DNA of 64,000 nucleotides from Planctomycetota bacterium (lineage in GTDB: Bacteria > Planctomycetota > Brocadiia > Brocadiales > Bathyanammoxibiaceae). Positions 23,750 through 33,618 of this stretch are shown piece after piece. The stretch lies in the NCBI GenBank assembly GCA_016209685.1, contig JACQVQ010000001.1:1-64000 (forward strand), written 5' to 3'. Within the stretch, counting starts at the first letter, position 1. Every line of letters starts with the position of its first letter. Below the pieces are notes generated by a model. That model made no database searches and was not told the DNA's origin. It saw only the letters and a list, made by a program, of their open reading frames with translations. The position numbers and the translations under genes were made by a program.

Positions 23750-23922
23750 TTAGAGGTCTCCTTAACTACTTCCTCGTGTGGAACGGTCCTCCCTTCACGG
23801 ATGTCTTTTTCAGCAACTTCTAATTTCTGCCTGAGGTAGAGACGATATATAACTTCATCAATATCTACCTCTTCAGGTAAGTCTTCTACTATCTCAAGGA
23901 CTTGCTGTTTGGTGATAATCAT
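23734..23922 (-). CDS. Antitoxin of the broken ParE-type module
   Basis: A 62-residue acidic protein (MIITKQQVLEIVEDLPEEVDIDEVIYRLYLRQKLEVAEKD in overlapping view), with the charged helix typical of small antitoxins placed before ParE genes. The start at 23922 has AAGGAAG 6 bases upstream; a longer frame to 23973 lacks one. It overlaps the dead toxin gene. It can persist without its toxin because it is harmless. Confidence 0.7.
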   Translation of the reverse strand: MIITKQQVLEIVEDLPEEVDIDEVIYRLYLRQKLEVAEKDIREGRTVPHEEVVKETSKWFKK

Positions 23923-23997
23923 ATCAACTTCCTTTCTGTCCAATTTCTTTATTTCTCCTCCTATCGCGCGCAATTATCCTATAACACCCTTATACTG

Positions 23998-26900
23998 TCA
24001 AGAATTCATGGCAGGGGCCTCTCCCCCCGGCCCCTTCTTCCTGAACCATTCCCTCCCAGGTTTCTTTACCTTAACCTTTTTGGGCCTGAGGGGCCTCAGG
24101 AGCTGCCATCTCTTTACCGTGTGGTAAATGATGGGGATTACTATAAGGGTTACGAGCGTGGAGGTAAAAGAACCGCCGATTATGGGCACAGCAAGGGGCC
24201 TCATTATTTCTGCCCCTGAACCTGTGGCCCAGAGCATGGGCAAAAGGCCAAAGAGGGTGGTAGATACTGTCAATAGTTTGGGCCTCAGCCTTAAGACGGC
24301 CCCCTCCAGGATGGCCTCCGTAATCTGACCCTCTTCCCTTATGTTTTCCTCACCCCTCTTTTCAAAGGCCTCCTTAAGGAAGGCCACCATCAGAATCCCG
24401 GTAGAGGTGGCCATTCCAAAAAGGGCGATGTAGCCCACCCAGACGGCCACGCTGAAATTATAGCCCCAGATAAACTGTAATATCATTCCGCCCGTCAGGG
24501 CAGTGGGAACCGTCAGCATTATTATAATTGCGTCGGTAAAAGAGGTGTAGGTGATATACAGGACTATAAACATGATAACGATGACAATAGGTACCAGGAA
24601 CTGGAGGGTCTTTTTGGCCCGCATCTGGTGTTCGTATTGCCCGCTCCACTGTATAAAATAACCAGGCGGGAGTTTTATCCTCTGAGGGATTACCTTCGCG
24701 GCCTCTTCCACCACGCCTATGACATCCCTGCCCCTTACGTTAAAGAGGACGTAGGCAACAAGGAGTCCATTCTCGCCCCTTATCATGCTAGGGCCAGGAA
24801 CCGCCCTGATATCTGCCAGTTGATAGAGAGGTATCTGGGCCCCCGTAGCGGTAGGCACCAAAACCCTCTGTATCTTATCCACGGTCTCCCTTAGTTCCCT
24901 GGCATAACGCACCCTTACCGGGAAGCGCTGTCGGCCTTCCACTGTTGTCGTGATAGTCTTACCCCCCATTGCCACCTCTACAACGTCGTGTACGTCCCCG
25001 ATATTTATCCCATACCTGGCCACCTGCCTGCGGTCTATGTCAATCTCCATATAATTTTCCCCAATCAACTTGTCAGGGTAGATATCCACTGCCCCCCTGA
25101 CGGTCCTGAGGGCGTCTGCCACCTGCTGGGCCAGGTCTACCACGGTCTTCTGGTCACCACCGTATATCTTCGCCCCTACCTGGGTCCTTATCCCCGTTGA
25201 GACCATGTCAACACGGTTTATTATGGGTTGGGTCCATATGTTAGACCAGCCAGGCACTTTCACTACGGAATCCAGTTCCATCAGGATTTTCTCCTTGGTC
25301 ATCCCCTTCCGCCACTCTTTCTTAGGCTTGAGGTTCACAATGGACTCCACCATCTCTATAGGGGCGGGGTCTGTCGGGGTATCGGCCCTCCCCAGCTTCC
25401 CCACCACCATCTCCACCTCCGGGACGGTCATTACAAGTACATCCCTCTTCTTGAGGTCATCCACCACACGGGTTATAGAGGCGCTGGGCAGGGTGACAGG
25501 CATGTCCAGGATAGTGCCCTCATCTAAAGGGGGCATAAATTCCTTTCCTATCATGGGGAATAGGACCCCCGCGGCCACCACCAGGGCTATAGTAAGACCC
25601 AATGGGACCCACTTGAAACGCAGTGCCCACTTCAGGCCAGCCATATATATCCTTACCAGAAACCTCACTATGGGGTTCTCCTCCTCGCTCAGGAGCCTGC
25701 CCTTCAAGAAGAAGGTGGCCAGGGCAGGTACCAGGGTTATGGCCAGTACGGCGGTACCCACCATAGCCAGGCTCTTGGTGAAGGCCAGGGGCCAGAAGAG
25801 CTTGCCTTCTATCCCCCGGAGGGCAAAGACAGGGATGAAGGATAGAATCATGATTACTACCGAGAAAAATATGGGTGGCCCTACTACCCTGGAAGACTCC
25901 AGGACTACCTCCCTGATATCCCCCTTTACCCTGGCCTTTGGCCCATACTTGTTGGTCAGGTTCCTGAAGGCATTCTCAGTAATGACGATCCCCGCATCCA
26001 TCAGGTCTCCCAGGGCGATGGCAATGCCGGAGAGGGACATGATATTAGAAGTTATGTGCAAGGGGTACATGAGCATAAAGGAGATGAGGATGGCCAGGGG
26101 CAGGGTAAGGATTATGAGCAGTGCGCTTGGGAAATGGGCGAGGTAGAGGCCCACTACTATAAGGGTAATGATAGACTCCTCAATGAGGGTCTCTTTCAGG
26201 GTACCAATTGCTCTGTGAATCAGGGGGGTGCGGTCGTAAAAGGGCACTATCCTGACCCCTGGGGGGAGGCCAGGTTCAATCTCCTTAATCTTCTTTTTTA
26301 TGCTTTTGGTTACATTAATAGTATCCTCCCCGTACCTCATGAGTACTACGCCCCCTGTAACGTCGCTGCCGTTCTTTTCCAGGACGCCCCTGCGGAGGGA
26401 AGGCCCTATCTGTACCGTGGCCACGTTCTTTACGTATATGGGTACCCCATTGTGCGAGCCTACAACTATATTCTCTATGTCCTCCAGGCCCTCAATCCAG
26501 CCCAGTCCCCTCACCAGATACTCCATGTCACTGGCCTCCACCACCCTGGCCCCCACGGTCTTATTACTGGCCTGGACGTTCTCAAAGATACCCCTGAGCG
26601 GGACGTTGTAGGCCAGGAGCTTGTTTGGGTCTACGTCTATCTGATACTCCCTGATAAAACCCCCGATGCTGGCCACGTCAGCCACCCCGGGGGTGGACTT
26701 CAATTGATACCGCACAAACCAGTCCTGTAAGGCCCGCAGTTCCCCCAGATCGTAACCCTCACCCTCTACCGTGTACCAGAATATCTGCCCTATCGCAGTA
26801 GCATCAGGGGCAAGGTAGGGTACTACATCAGGGGGTAAAAAGGTGGAGGCCAGGTTCAACCTCTCTATTATCCTCTCCCTGCAGAAGTAATAACCATATC

Positions 26901-27198
26901 TCTCATCAAAGATTATGAAGACCATAGAAAAGCCGAAGTCGGAGATAGACCGTACCGCCTTCACCCCTGCCAGACCCGAGAGGTTTACGCTCAAGGGATA
27001 AGTAATCTGGTCTTCCACGTCCTGGGGACTTCTGCCCATCCAGTCCGTAAAGATAATCTGCTGGTTCTCGCTCAAATCGGGGATGGCATCCACTGGGGTG
27101 TTGTACAAACAATAGACCCCCCAGACCATAGCCAGGGCGAAAAATATTATGGTCATCAGGCGGTTTCTTATACAGAACTCTATTATGGCAACTACCAT
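23998..27198 (-). CDS. cusA: Heavy-metal RND efflux pump, CusA family
   Basis: A 1066-residue proton-driven pump exporting Cu(I)/Ag(I) from periplasm or cytosol through a CusCBA-type tripartite complex. The family start (IEFCIRNRLMTIIFFALAMVWGVY) and motif NTPVDAIPDLSENQQIIFTDW identify the HME branch. The TM4 proton-relay region ALGDLMDAGIVITEN has the HME arrangement. Periplasmic methionines such as in LRTVRGAVD-adjacent loops would be needed for the Met shuttle; I did not verify each. It is last of the large genes in the minus-strand copper cluster, after cusB. Confidence 0.94.
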   Translation of the reverse strand: MVVAIIEFCIRNRLMTIIFFALAMVWGVYCLYNTPVDAIPDLSENQQIIFTDWMGRSPQDVEDQITYPLSVNLSGLAGVKAVRSISDFGFSMVFIIFDERYGYYFCRERIIERLNLASTFLPPDVVPYLAPDATAIGQIFWYTVEGEGYDLGELRALQDWFVRYQLKSTPGVADVASIGGFIREYQIDVDPNKLLAYNVPLRGIFENVQASNKTVGARVVEASDMEYLVRGLGWIEGLEDIENIVVGSHNGVPIYVKNVATVQIGPSLRRGVLEKNGSDVTGGVVLMRYGEDTINVTKSIKKKIKEIEPGLPPGVRIVPFYDRTPLIHRAIGTLKETLIEESIITLIVVGLYLAHFPSALLIILTLPLAILISFMLMYPLHITSNIMSLSGIAIALGDLMDAGIVITENAFRNLTNKYGPKARVKGDIREVVLESSRVVGPPIFFSVVIMILSFIPVFALRGIEGKLFWPLAFTKSLAMVGTAVLAITLVPALATFFLKGRLLSEEENPIVRFLVRIYMAGLKWALRFKWVPLGLTIALVVAAGVLFPMIGKEFMPPLDEGTILDMPVTLPSASITRVVDDLKKRDVLVMTVPEVEMVVGKLGRADTPTDPAPIEMVESIVNLKPKKEWRKGMTKEKILMELDSVVKVPGWSNIWTQPIINRVDMVSTGIRTQVGAKIYGGDQKTVVDLAQQVADALRTVRGAVDIYPDKLIGENYMEIDIDRRQVARYGINIGDVHDVVEVAMGGKTITTTVEGRQRFPVRVRYARELRETVDKIQRVLVPTATGAQIPLYQLADIRAVPGPSMIRGENGLLVAYVLFNVRGRDVIGVVEEAAKVIPQRIKLPPGYFIQWSGQYEHQMRAKKTLQFLVPIVIVIMFIVLYITYTSFTDAIIIMLTVPTALTGGMILQFIWGYNFSVAVWVGYIALFGMATSTGILMVAFLKEAFEKRGEENIREEGQITEAILEGAVLRLRPKLLTVSTTLFGLLPMLWATGSGAEIMRPLAVPIIGGSFTSTLVTLIVIPIIYHTVKRWQLLRPLRPKKVKVKKPGREWFRKKGPGGEAPAMNS

Positions 27199-27232
27199 GG
27201 GCCCTCTTCTCCCCGGTAGGCATCCGGGAGAG

Positions 27233-27247
27233 TCCGCCTGAGGCGGA
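27233..27247. repeat. 15-bp palindrome TCCGCCTGAGGCGGA, intergenic copy
   Basis: Exact intergenic copy of the 15-bp element also found in frame inside clpB, the rhomboid gene and the gene at 42964, and (with changes) in moxR and the 2-hydroxyacyl-CoA dehydratase-like gene. Confidence 0.85.
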
Positions 27248-27254
27248 TTACTGC

Positions 27255-29159
27255 CTACCTTTTTAAGCTCTCCAAAAACTTATCAGGGTCTTTCTTGAAC
27301 TTCCGTTTGCACTCATCACAGCAGAAATAGTAGGTCTTCCCCTGGTATCTGTAGGTTACGGCCTTATCCTTTTCCAGGGACATACTGCATACCAAATCTG
27401 TAGTGGCCGCCTCCTTATACACCCAGGTCCTTGCCGAGAAGAGTCCTGGGTTGGACTGGAAGTGGGCCAGGCACTCTTTAGAACAGAAATAGTATAAGTC
27501 TTCCCCATATTTCAGGCTAAGGGCCTCAGCCACCTTCACGTCCATACCGCAAACCGGGTCTATCGCCTCTCCTTCAGCAGGCATCCTTATCGTGGGTGGA
27601 ACCCCTTCTTCCACGGGCGGGGCCTTCTCCGCTATTGTAGGGGCAGGTTTCAGGCCCGCCCCTGCCTCTTTCTCTGGGGGCGGCAACTTTTCGGCTGGCG
27701 TGCCGTGTATATGGGGTGGAGCTCCCTCTGTCGGCCCCCCCGTTGCCCCATAGTACTGGGCGGACACCCCAGGCCCCAATTTAGTCTCGGCATCTATGAG
27801 AAATGCCCCGGCCGAGGCCACCCTCTCCCCTTCCTTCAGCCCCTCCAGTATCTGGACGTAGCCCTCTGCCTCAAAGCTGGTCTTTATCTCCCTGGCCACA
27901 AATAGGTTCTCCTCCCTCTCTACATAAACAATCTTCCTCAGGCCCGTGTCCAGGACTGCAGAGCGGGGGATAGCCAGTACCCCCTGGGGCTTCTCCACCA
28001 GGGGCATACCACCACATTTCTCGCATACACCTGGTTTATCAGAGACCGCCTCAGGGTGCATCGGGCAATAGTATGCAGTTCCCCCCGCCTCCAGGGGGAT
28101 TTTTATTGTGGCATTCACGAACATCGCCGGCTTTAGTTTAAATTCTGGGTTTGGGACGTCCACCCTGACCTTCACACTGCGGGTCTGCTCATTGAGGAAG
28201 GGGTCTATAAAAGAGACTGTCCCGATAAAGGCCTGTCCTGGATAAGTAGGGCTGGTAATCTCCACCTTTTGACCCAATTTCACCAGGGCCATCTCAAATT
28301 CATAGACATCGGCCATCATCCATAGGTTAGAAAGGTCCGCAATGGTATACATCTGGGCACCTTCCATGACGTACTGGCCCACAAGGACGTCCTTTTTTAT
28401 CACCGTACCGGTAATGGGGGAATGGACCACCATGTGGGTCTTTACCTCACGCTCCCTCGTAAGCTCCTCTACCTGTTCTTCCGTGATACCCCACAGTAGG
28501 AGCCTCTCCCTGCTGGCCCTGAGGAGGGATTCTGCCCCTTTGACTACCTCCGGGGTAGTACTCTCCTCCATCCTCTTCACCGTCTCCAGGGCAAGGAGGT
28601 ATTCCTTCTGCGTGGAGACCAGGTCGGGGCTATAAATCCATACCAGTGGTGCACCCTGCTCTACCTCGGTGCCAGTGAAGTCTACGAAGAGCTTATCCAC
28701 CCTGCCCATTATCCTGGCCGTGGCATAGGCGAGCTTCCTCTCGTCATAGGTCAGCCGGCCTACCGTGTATATCTCCTTAGTGAGGCTCCTGTAGGCGGCT
28801 GGTTCTTTCCTTACCCCGGCCAGTTTTACCTGCCACGGACTGAACTGGACAATAGATACCTCAGGCCCCGCCTCAGCGGGGGCCTTTACTGCCCCTTTAG
28901 GCCTCTTGGATAGCGGCATCCCGCATATAGGACACTTACCAGGTTTGTCCGATACCACCTGTGGGTGCATGGGACAGAAATACTCAACCTCCCCCTCCTC
29001 AGGACTCGCCCATAGACTCCCTAATCCCCAGGCCAGTGGTGAGCGGAGCGAATCCATCTGGGGATAGCCCAGACCTGTGGTGAGCAAAGCGAATCCAAAG
29101 GCTGGAGGGATAAGGATTAGCCACGCTGTCCATACGTATCTCAAAACCCTGCAAGACAT
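27255..29159 (-). CDS. cusB: CusB-type adaptor with four metal-binding modules
   Basis: A 634-residue periplasmic adaptor of a copper efflux complex. Domains in order: signal/anchor (1-25); a heavy-metal-binding zinc-ribbon-like module YFCPMHPQV...GKCPICGMPL (about 58-85); the adaptor core with barrel-sandwich halves and long hairpin; a second module YYCPMHPEAVSDKPGVCEKCGGMPL (about 378-404); and at the C-terminus two YHS/TRASH-like modules (IDPVCGMDVKVAEAL...YYFCSKECLAHF and TDLVCSMSLEKDKAV...YYFCCDECKRKF). Most CusB proteins have one such module or none. A proline-rich linker contains a stretch derived from a GTAGGGGC-type repeat. A short direct repeat (GTGGTGAGC.GAGCGAATCC) lies in the N-terminal region. 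Confidence 0.9.
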   Translation of the reverse strand: MSCRVLRYVWTAWLILIPPAFGFALLTTGLGYPQMDSLRSPLAWGLGSLWASPEEGEVEYFCPMHPQVVSDKPGKCPICGMPLSKRPKGAVKAPAEAGPEVSIVQFSPWQVKLAGVRKEPAAYRSLTKEIYTVGRLTYDERKLAYATARIMGRVDKLFVDFTGTEVEQGAPLVWIYSPDLVSTQKEYLLALETVKRMEESTTPEVVKGAESLLRASRERLLLWGITEEQVEELTREREVKTHMVVHSPITGTVIKKDVLVGQYVMEGAQMYTIADLSNLWMMADVYEFEMALVKLGQKVEITSPTYPGQAFIGTVSFIDPFLNEQTRSVKVRVDVPNPEFKLKPAMFVNATIKIPLEAGGTAYYCPMHPEAVSDKPGVCEKCGGMPLVEKPQGVLAIPRSAVLDTGLRKIVYVEREENLFVAREIKTSFEAEGYVQILEGLKEGERVASAGAFLIDAETKLGPGVSAQYYGATGGPTEGAPPHIHGTPAEKLPPPEKEAGAGLKPAPTIAEKAPPVEEGVPPTIRMPAEGEAIDPVCGMDVKVAEALSLKYGEDLYYFCSKECLAHFQSNPGLFSARTWVYKEAATTDLVCSMSLEKDKAVTYRYQGKTYYFCCDECKRKFKKDPDKFLESLKR

Positions 29160-29237
29160 CTGTGCCGCCTTCCTTCCGTTTCCCGCAAGCTAAAGCCTGC
29201 GGCTACTTAAACTTTGGAACCTTGAACCCTTGATCCC

Positions 29238-30512
29238 TTATTTTTGCTCCGGTGTGAGGGACATACCCACCACCCTCTCCAGTTCCGCCAGGCCAGCCTC
29301 AAACTCCACTGCGGCTATGTGATACTGGATGCGTGCACTCAAGAGCGTCCTCTCACTATCTAAAAGGGTAAGAAAATCTATCTTCTCTGTACCATACTCT
29401 ACTAGGGCCGCCTTAAGGGACTGTTCGGCAAGGGGAATAACGCTGTCTAAGTATATCGTGGTTGTAGTCCGGGCATTGATGGTCTTCGTCCAGGTGTCCT
29501 TCACCTCAAAGAGGACGGCATTTTTTACGGCCTGATACTCCGCCTCTGCGGCCCGGAGGGTCCCCCTGGCCTCCCTTACCCTGGCCCGATTTTTACTCCA
29601 CAGCCAGGGGACGTTGAAGGCTATCTTAGACGACCACATGTCGGCCATAGTGTCGGTCTGCATATACATCACCTCAAACTCCGGGTCGGGGAAATAGAGG
29701 TCCTTCTTGGCCAAATCCAGGGCAGATTTGTCCCTCTTTATGGCAAAATCAAACTTCTGGAGTTCCGGCCTCTGTTTCATCGCCACCTCCTCCAGTTCCA
29801 CCAGGTCCAGGGAAAGCGGGTAGATGTTGAAATCCTCTGGTCTCCCCAGGGGTGCCTCCGGGTCTCTATTGAGGATGGTGTTTATTCGGGTCTCCAGGGC
29901 CTTCTTGTCCCTCTCCAGCACTTCTATCTCCCTTATAATCCTGGCAATCTCTACCTGTGCCGCAAGGACGTCCCTCTGGGGGGCACGGCCTACCTTGTAG
30001 CGGGTCTCCGCTATGGTGGCAAACCTCCCCAGGAGGTCTTTGACCTCCTCGTTGATGTCTATGATATTGTAGAGGTGGCGGAGTTGATAGTAGGTCCCTT
30101 TGACCCTGGCCAGCATCTCCAGCACCTGCTGTTCCCAGTCCTTCTTGGCGATGTTAGAGTCTCCTTCCGCAATCTTGCCCCTCAGGCGCAGCTTCCCCGG
30201 AAAGGGTACTTTCTGGGAGACCACCCCCCTGCGTTCCGCACGGTTCCAGTCAGGGGTAACCCTTACGGGAGATTCCATGTTCCAGGTGTGCAGGTTGACC
30301 ATGGGGTCGTCCAGAGACCTGGCCCCGGCAATGGCCTCCTGGCTTGCCTCCCAACGGTTAAGGAATACCTGGATGTTCGGGTTATTCTTCAGGGTCTCAT
30401 CTATTACCCATTGGAGTCGCAAGGTCTTTGGTACGCCCGGGGCGGATTCTGCCCAGGCCAGGCCCGTATACCCAAACATCCACACAAAGAAAATCATTAA
30501 CGACTTCTTCAT
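29238..30512 (-). CDS. TolC/CusC-type outer-membrane efflux protein
   Basis: A 424-residue protein with a signal peptide (MKKSLMIFFVWMFGYTGLAWA) and the duplicated outer-membrane-factor helices (NPNIQVFLNRWEASQEAIAGARSLDDPMV, YRVGRAPQRDVLAAQVEIARI type, and the second copy near YGTEKIDFLTLLDSERTLL). It forms the trimeric exit duct of the copper pump. It has a good ribosome site (GGAGGAAAG). It is in line with cusB and cusA on the minus strand. Confidence 0.92.
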   Translation of the reverse strand: MKKSLMIFFVWMFGYTGLAWAESAPGVPKTLRLQWVIDETLKNNPNIQVFLNRWEASQEAIAGARSLDDPMVNLHTWNMESPVRVTPDWNRAERRGVVSQKVPFPGKLRLRGKIAEGDSNIAKKDWEQQVLEMLARVKGTYYQLRHLYNIIDINEEVKDLLGRFATIAETRYKVGRAPQRDVLAAQVEIARIIREIEVLERDKKALETRINTILNRDPEAPLGRPEDFNIYPLSLDLVELEEVAMKQRPELQKFDFAIKRDKSALDLAKKDLYFPDPEFEVMYMQTDTMADMWSSKIAFNVPWLWSKNRARVREARGTLRAAEAEYQAVKNAVLFEVKDTWTKTINARTTTTIYLDSVIPLAEQSLKAALVEYGTEKIDFLTLLDSERTLLSARIQYHIAAVEFEAGLAELERVVGMSLTPEQK

Positions 30513-30529
30513 CTCTTTCCTCCGTCACT

Positions 30530-30665
30530 AATAGGGGCTAGGGAATGCGGAGTGGCGATTGCGGAATGCGGAATAATTTGGAAGGAACTCCGCACCCCGC
30601 ATTCCGAACTCCAAATTCAGAAGATTCCGCATTCCCCATTCCGAATTCCGCATTTTGCATTCCCT
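30530..30665. repeat. Low-complexity palindromic ATTCCGCATTCC repeat block
   Basis: Alternating GGAATGCGGAAT and ATTCCGCATTCC words form a self-complementary block between tolC and the Cys-rich gene. Related words occur at 33890-33905 and 34340-34390. It could fold into a hairpin in the operon mRNA. No gene is seen. Confidence 0.65.
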
Positions 30666-30681
30666 GTCTCCTGACCAATGC

Positions 30682-31389
30682 CTACATGGGTTTATTACAT
30701 AACGGACAAGTGGCCATCTCTGCCCCGCACTTACTGCAGGTATGGATGTCTGCGTCCTTTAGCTCCATCTTGCAGTTGGGGCATACCATCGTCTTTTCCA
30801 GATGTACGCCGCCACCCTTCTTTGTGGCCTGAGTCATCTCCTTGCAACTAGGACACTTGAGTTCTACCGCGGGGACTTTCTTGACCACAGACCCAACGTG
30901 TTGCCTGCAGATGGGGCAGGACAGCATCTCTTTCCCGCATCGCTCACACTCAATGGCCTCAAGCCCTTCCACCTTCTTCTTACAAGAAGGACACTCCATC
31001 GCCTTTTCAAGGTGAACGCCGCCACCCTTCTTGGTAACCGTTACCCTCTCCTTACAGTTAGGGCACTTCACCTGGGCGGTTGGCTTCTCAACGACACGGG
31101 CCACCACCTTCTTGCAAAGGTCGCACAGGAGGACCTCCTGCCCGCACTTATTGCAGACATGGGGCTCCAATGCCGTCCCCTTCCCCTTACAGTTAGGACA
31201 GAGCATCCTTGTCTCCAGATGGACACCCCCGCCCTTCTTTGTGGCAAGGGTCTCCGTCTTGCAGTTAGGGCAGGTTATGGACTCCCCACCTGCCTGTGCA
31301 GTCGCCCCCTGTCCGAGGGTGATCTGAACACCGACAAAAGACATAGTCAAAACCCCTAGCAAACATCCCAAGATTATCCCGTTCCTCAT
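30682..31389 (-). CDS. Secreted 24-cysteine triple-repeat protein in the copper operon (novel candidate)
   Basis: A 235-residue protein with an N-terminal signal sequence (GCLLGVLTMSFVGVQITLGQG) and three near-identical repeats of about 67 residues. Each repeat contains four CxxC pairs in the order CPxCK, then an invariant TKKGGGVHLE, CPxCK, CxxCG, CxxCK, giving eight cysteines and one conserved histidine per repeat. The zinc-ribbon style suggests metal binding, and the location between tolC and copA suggests copper sequestration or delivery in the periplasm. It has a strong ribosome site (AGGAGGTG). I do not recognise the family. Confidence 0.85.
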   Translation of the reverse strand: MRNGIILGCLLGVLTMSFVGVQITLGQGATAQAGGESITCPNCKTETLATKKGGGVHLETRMLCPNCKGKGTALEPHVCNKCGQEVLLCDLCKKVVARVVEKPTAQVKCPNCKERVTVTKKGGGVHLEKAMECPSCKKKVEGLEAIECERCGKEMLSCPICRQHVGSVVKKVPAVELKCPSCKEMTQATKKGGGVHLEKTMVCPNCKMELKDADIHTCSKCGAEMATCPLCNKPM

Positions 31390-31422
31390 TTTCTTACACC
31401 TCCTATCAAAGCCGTAGGGGCG

Positions 31423-33618
31423 TTATGTCCTGAACCCTACGTGGTTCAGGAGTTGTGATACACCCCTACCATCCAAAACATACCCTGGCTCGTAACCCTT
31501 GAGTCTCAGGGAATTAAAGACAACCAGAAGGGAACTGAAGGCCATGAATCCTGCGGCCATCATGGGGCTCAGATGTCCCAGGGCGGCCATGGGGATGGCC
31601 ACAATATTGTAGGAAAAGGCCCAGAAGAGGTTCTGCCTTATCGTCCTCATCACCTGCCTGCTAAGGGCCACCGCCTCGGCTGCCTTCCTGATGTCCCCCT
31701 TCATTAGGGTAATCTGGGAGGACTCCAGGGCCACGTCCGTACCGGTACCCATGGCAAAGCCCACGTCTGCGGTCATAAGGGCCGGGGCGTCATTTATCCC
31801 GTCCCCCACCATCCCCACCTTTCTGCCCCTTAGCTGTTCCCCCTTTATCTCCTCCACCTTCTCCGCCGGCTTTAACTCGGCCTTGAACCGCTCTATGCCC
31901 ACCTGTCTTGCCACCTCCTGGGCGATCTCATAGTGGTCTCCAGTCAGCAGAGAAGGCTCTATGCCCATAGCCTTTATCCTATCTATTGCCTGTAAAGAGG
32001 TGTCCTTTATGCTATCCGCCAGGGCAAAGAGGGCAGAGGCCTTGCCATCGGTGGCAACGTACACCAAGACCCTCCCACCCCCCTTTAACTCCCTTGCCTT
32101 TGCCTCAAGGGGCGTGAGGTCTATGCCTTGCTCCCACAACATCCTCTGACCGCCGATGGTCAGCAAGTGGCCGTTACACCTTGCCTTTACGCCCTGACCG
32201 CTATAGGCCCTAAAATCGGCGGCTGTCTGGAGTGGTACGCCCTTTTGTGCGGCATACTCTACGATGGCCCTGGCGAAGGGGTGCTCCGAGGGCCTCTCAC
32301 AAGAGGCCACCTGGGAGAGGAGTTCTCCATCGGGCCTCTGTGTGGCATTATAAAATTGGGTCACGGTGGGCCGACCCTGGGTTATTGTACCGGTCTTATC
32401 AAAGAAGAGGACGTCAATCCTTGAGGCCTCTTCCAGACTCTGGGCGTCCCGAATCAGTATGCCCAGTTGGGCGGCCCTACCCACACCCACGGTAACGGCG
32501 GCAGGGGTGGCCAGACCCAGGGCGCAGGGGCAGGCGACAAGGAGCACGGCAATGGAGGTAGTCAAGGCCACAGGATAACAATACCCCGCCCACAGCCAGC
32601 CAAAGGCCGTGCCGCCTGCTATTAGCAGTACTATTGGCACGAAGACCCCTGATACCCTATCCGCCAGCCGTTCCACGGGGGCCTTAGAGGACTGGGCCTC
32701 CCTGACCAGCCTTATGATGTGGGCAAAGGTGGTATCCTCCCCTACCCTGAGGGCCTCAAAGACTATGGTACCATCAAGATTTATTGTGCTGGCCTGTACG
32801 GTGTCCCCTGGCACTTTAACTACAGGGAGTCCCTCGCCGGTAAGGGAGGACTCATCCACAGTGGTACATCCATCTATAACCCTGCCATCGGCAGGTATCC
32901 TCTCCCCAGGCCTGACGATTATCCTATCACCAACGGAGAGTTCGTTTACTGGCACCTCTATCTCTACGGCCTCCCGGAGACAGTGGGCCTTCTTGGGTAC
33001 CAGGGTCATCAGCCCCTCTATAGCCTCCGTGGTCCTGGCCCTTGCCCTTGCCTCAAGGAATCGGCCAAGCAGGACAAGGGTAATAATCATACAGGCAGTC
33101 TCAAAGTATAGTTCTTTTACCCCCCACATTAGTGACGTAAGGCTGTAGGTATAGGCGGCACCACTGCCCATGGCTATGAGGGTGTCCATATTGGCCCTGA
33201 ATGATGGAAGTGGCCCTCGCCACCTTAGCTGTCTCAGTGCCCCCACGAAGAACTCCGAGCCTGCCCCAAAGACCACTACCGTTGCAAGCAGGAATTGGAG
33301 GTAAGAAGAATAGGGAAAATCCAGTTCTAACATGGTAATCAGGAATACGGGCGTCGTGAGCAGGGCCGCCACCGTGAGTCTACTGCCAGGGGTATTCACC
33401 GCCCTGAGGTATCCACTTTCCAGGGAATAACCCATGGACAGGAGGGTAGCCTCCAGGGTCTTATCGCTTATGTTACCCCTCAGGACTGCCTCCCCTGTGG
33501 CAAAATTCACCCTTGCGTCCTCTATACCTTCTAGTTGTGTGAGGGCACTTTCTATACGGCGGGCGCAGGAGGCACACCGCATACCTTTAATGTGGAGTAT
33601 CTTTTTCTGGTCAACCAC
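31423..33618 (-). CDS. copA: Copper-translocating P-type ATPase CopA
   Basis: A 731-residue P1B-1 ATPase exporting Cu(I) from the cytoplasm. Modules: a single N-terminal HMA domain with GMRCASC (about residues 11-17); the actuator TGE ([10 protein letters not shown]); the membrane CPC in [14 protein letters not shown]; the phosphorylation site DKTGTITQG; the nucleotide-binding SEHPFA; and the hinge [10 protein letters not shown]. The start is a GTG with AGAGGAG upstream. The last eight residues are encoded by a small TGAACC/GGTTCA palindrome, perhaps a recent C-terminal alteration. csoR is on the same strand upstream. Confidence 0.96.
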   Translation of the reverse strand: MVDQKKILHIKGMRCASCARRIESALTQLEGIEDARVNFATGEAVLRGNISDKTLEATLLSMGYSLESGYLRAVNTPGSRLTVAALLTTPVFLITMLELDFPYSSYLQFLLATVVVFGAGSEFFVGALRQLRWRGPLPSFRANMDTLIAMGSGAAYTYSLTSLMWGVKELYFETACMIITLVLLGRFLEARARARTTEAIEGLMTLVPKKAHCLREAVEIEVPVNELSVGDRIIVRPGERIPADGRVIDGCTTVDESSLTGEGLPVVKVPGDTVQASTINLDGTIVFEALRVGEDTTFAHIIRLVREAQSSKAPVERLADRVSGVFVPIVLLIAGGTAFGWLWAGYCYPVALTTSIAVLLVACPCALGLATPAAVTVGVGRAAQLGILIRDAQSLEEASRIDVLFFDKTGTITQGRPTVTQFYNATQRPDGELLSQVASCERPSEHPFARAIVEYAAQKGVPLQTAADFRAYSGQGVKARCNGHLLTIGGQRMLWEQGIDLTPLEAKARELKGGGRVLVYVATDGKASALFALADSIKDTSLQAIDRIKAMGIEPSLLTGDHYEIAQEVARQVGIERFKAELKPAEKVEEIKGEQLRGRKVGMVGDGINDAPALMTADVGFAMGTGTDVALESSQITLMKGDIRKAAEAVALSRQVMRTIRQNLFWAFSYNIVAIPMAALGHLSPMMAAGFMAFSSLLVVFNSLRLKGYEPGYVLDGRGVSQLLNHVGFRT

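Noticed and set aside
25205-26146. Long open frame antisense to cusA
   Set aside because: It is the opposite strand of a clear RND gene; its composition (Ser/Thr/Arg-rich) is typical of a shadow frame and no ribosome site or family motif is seen.
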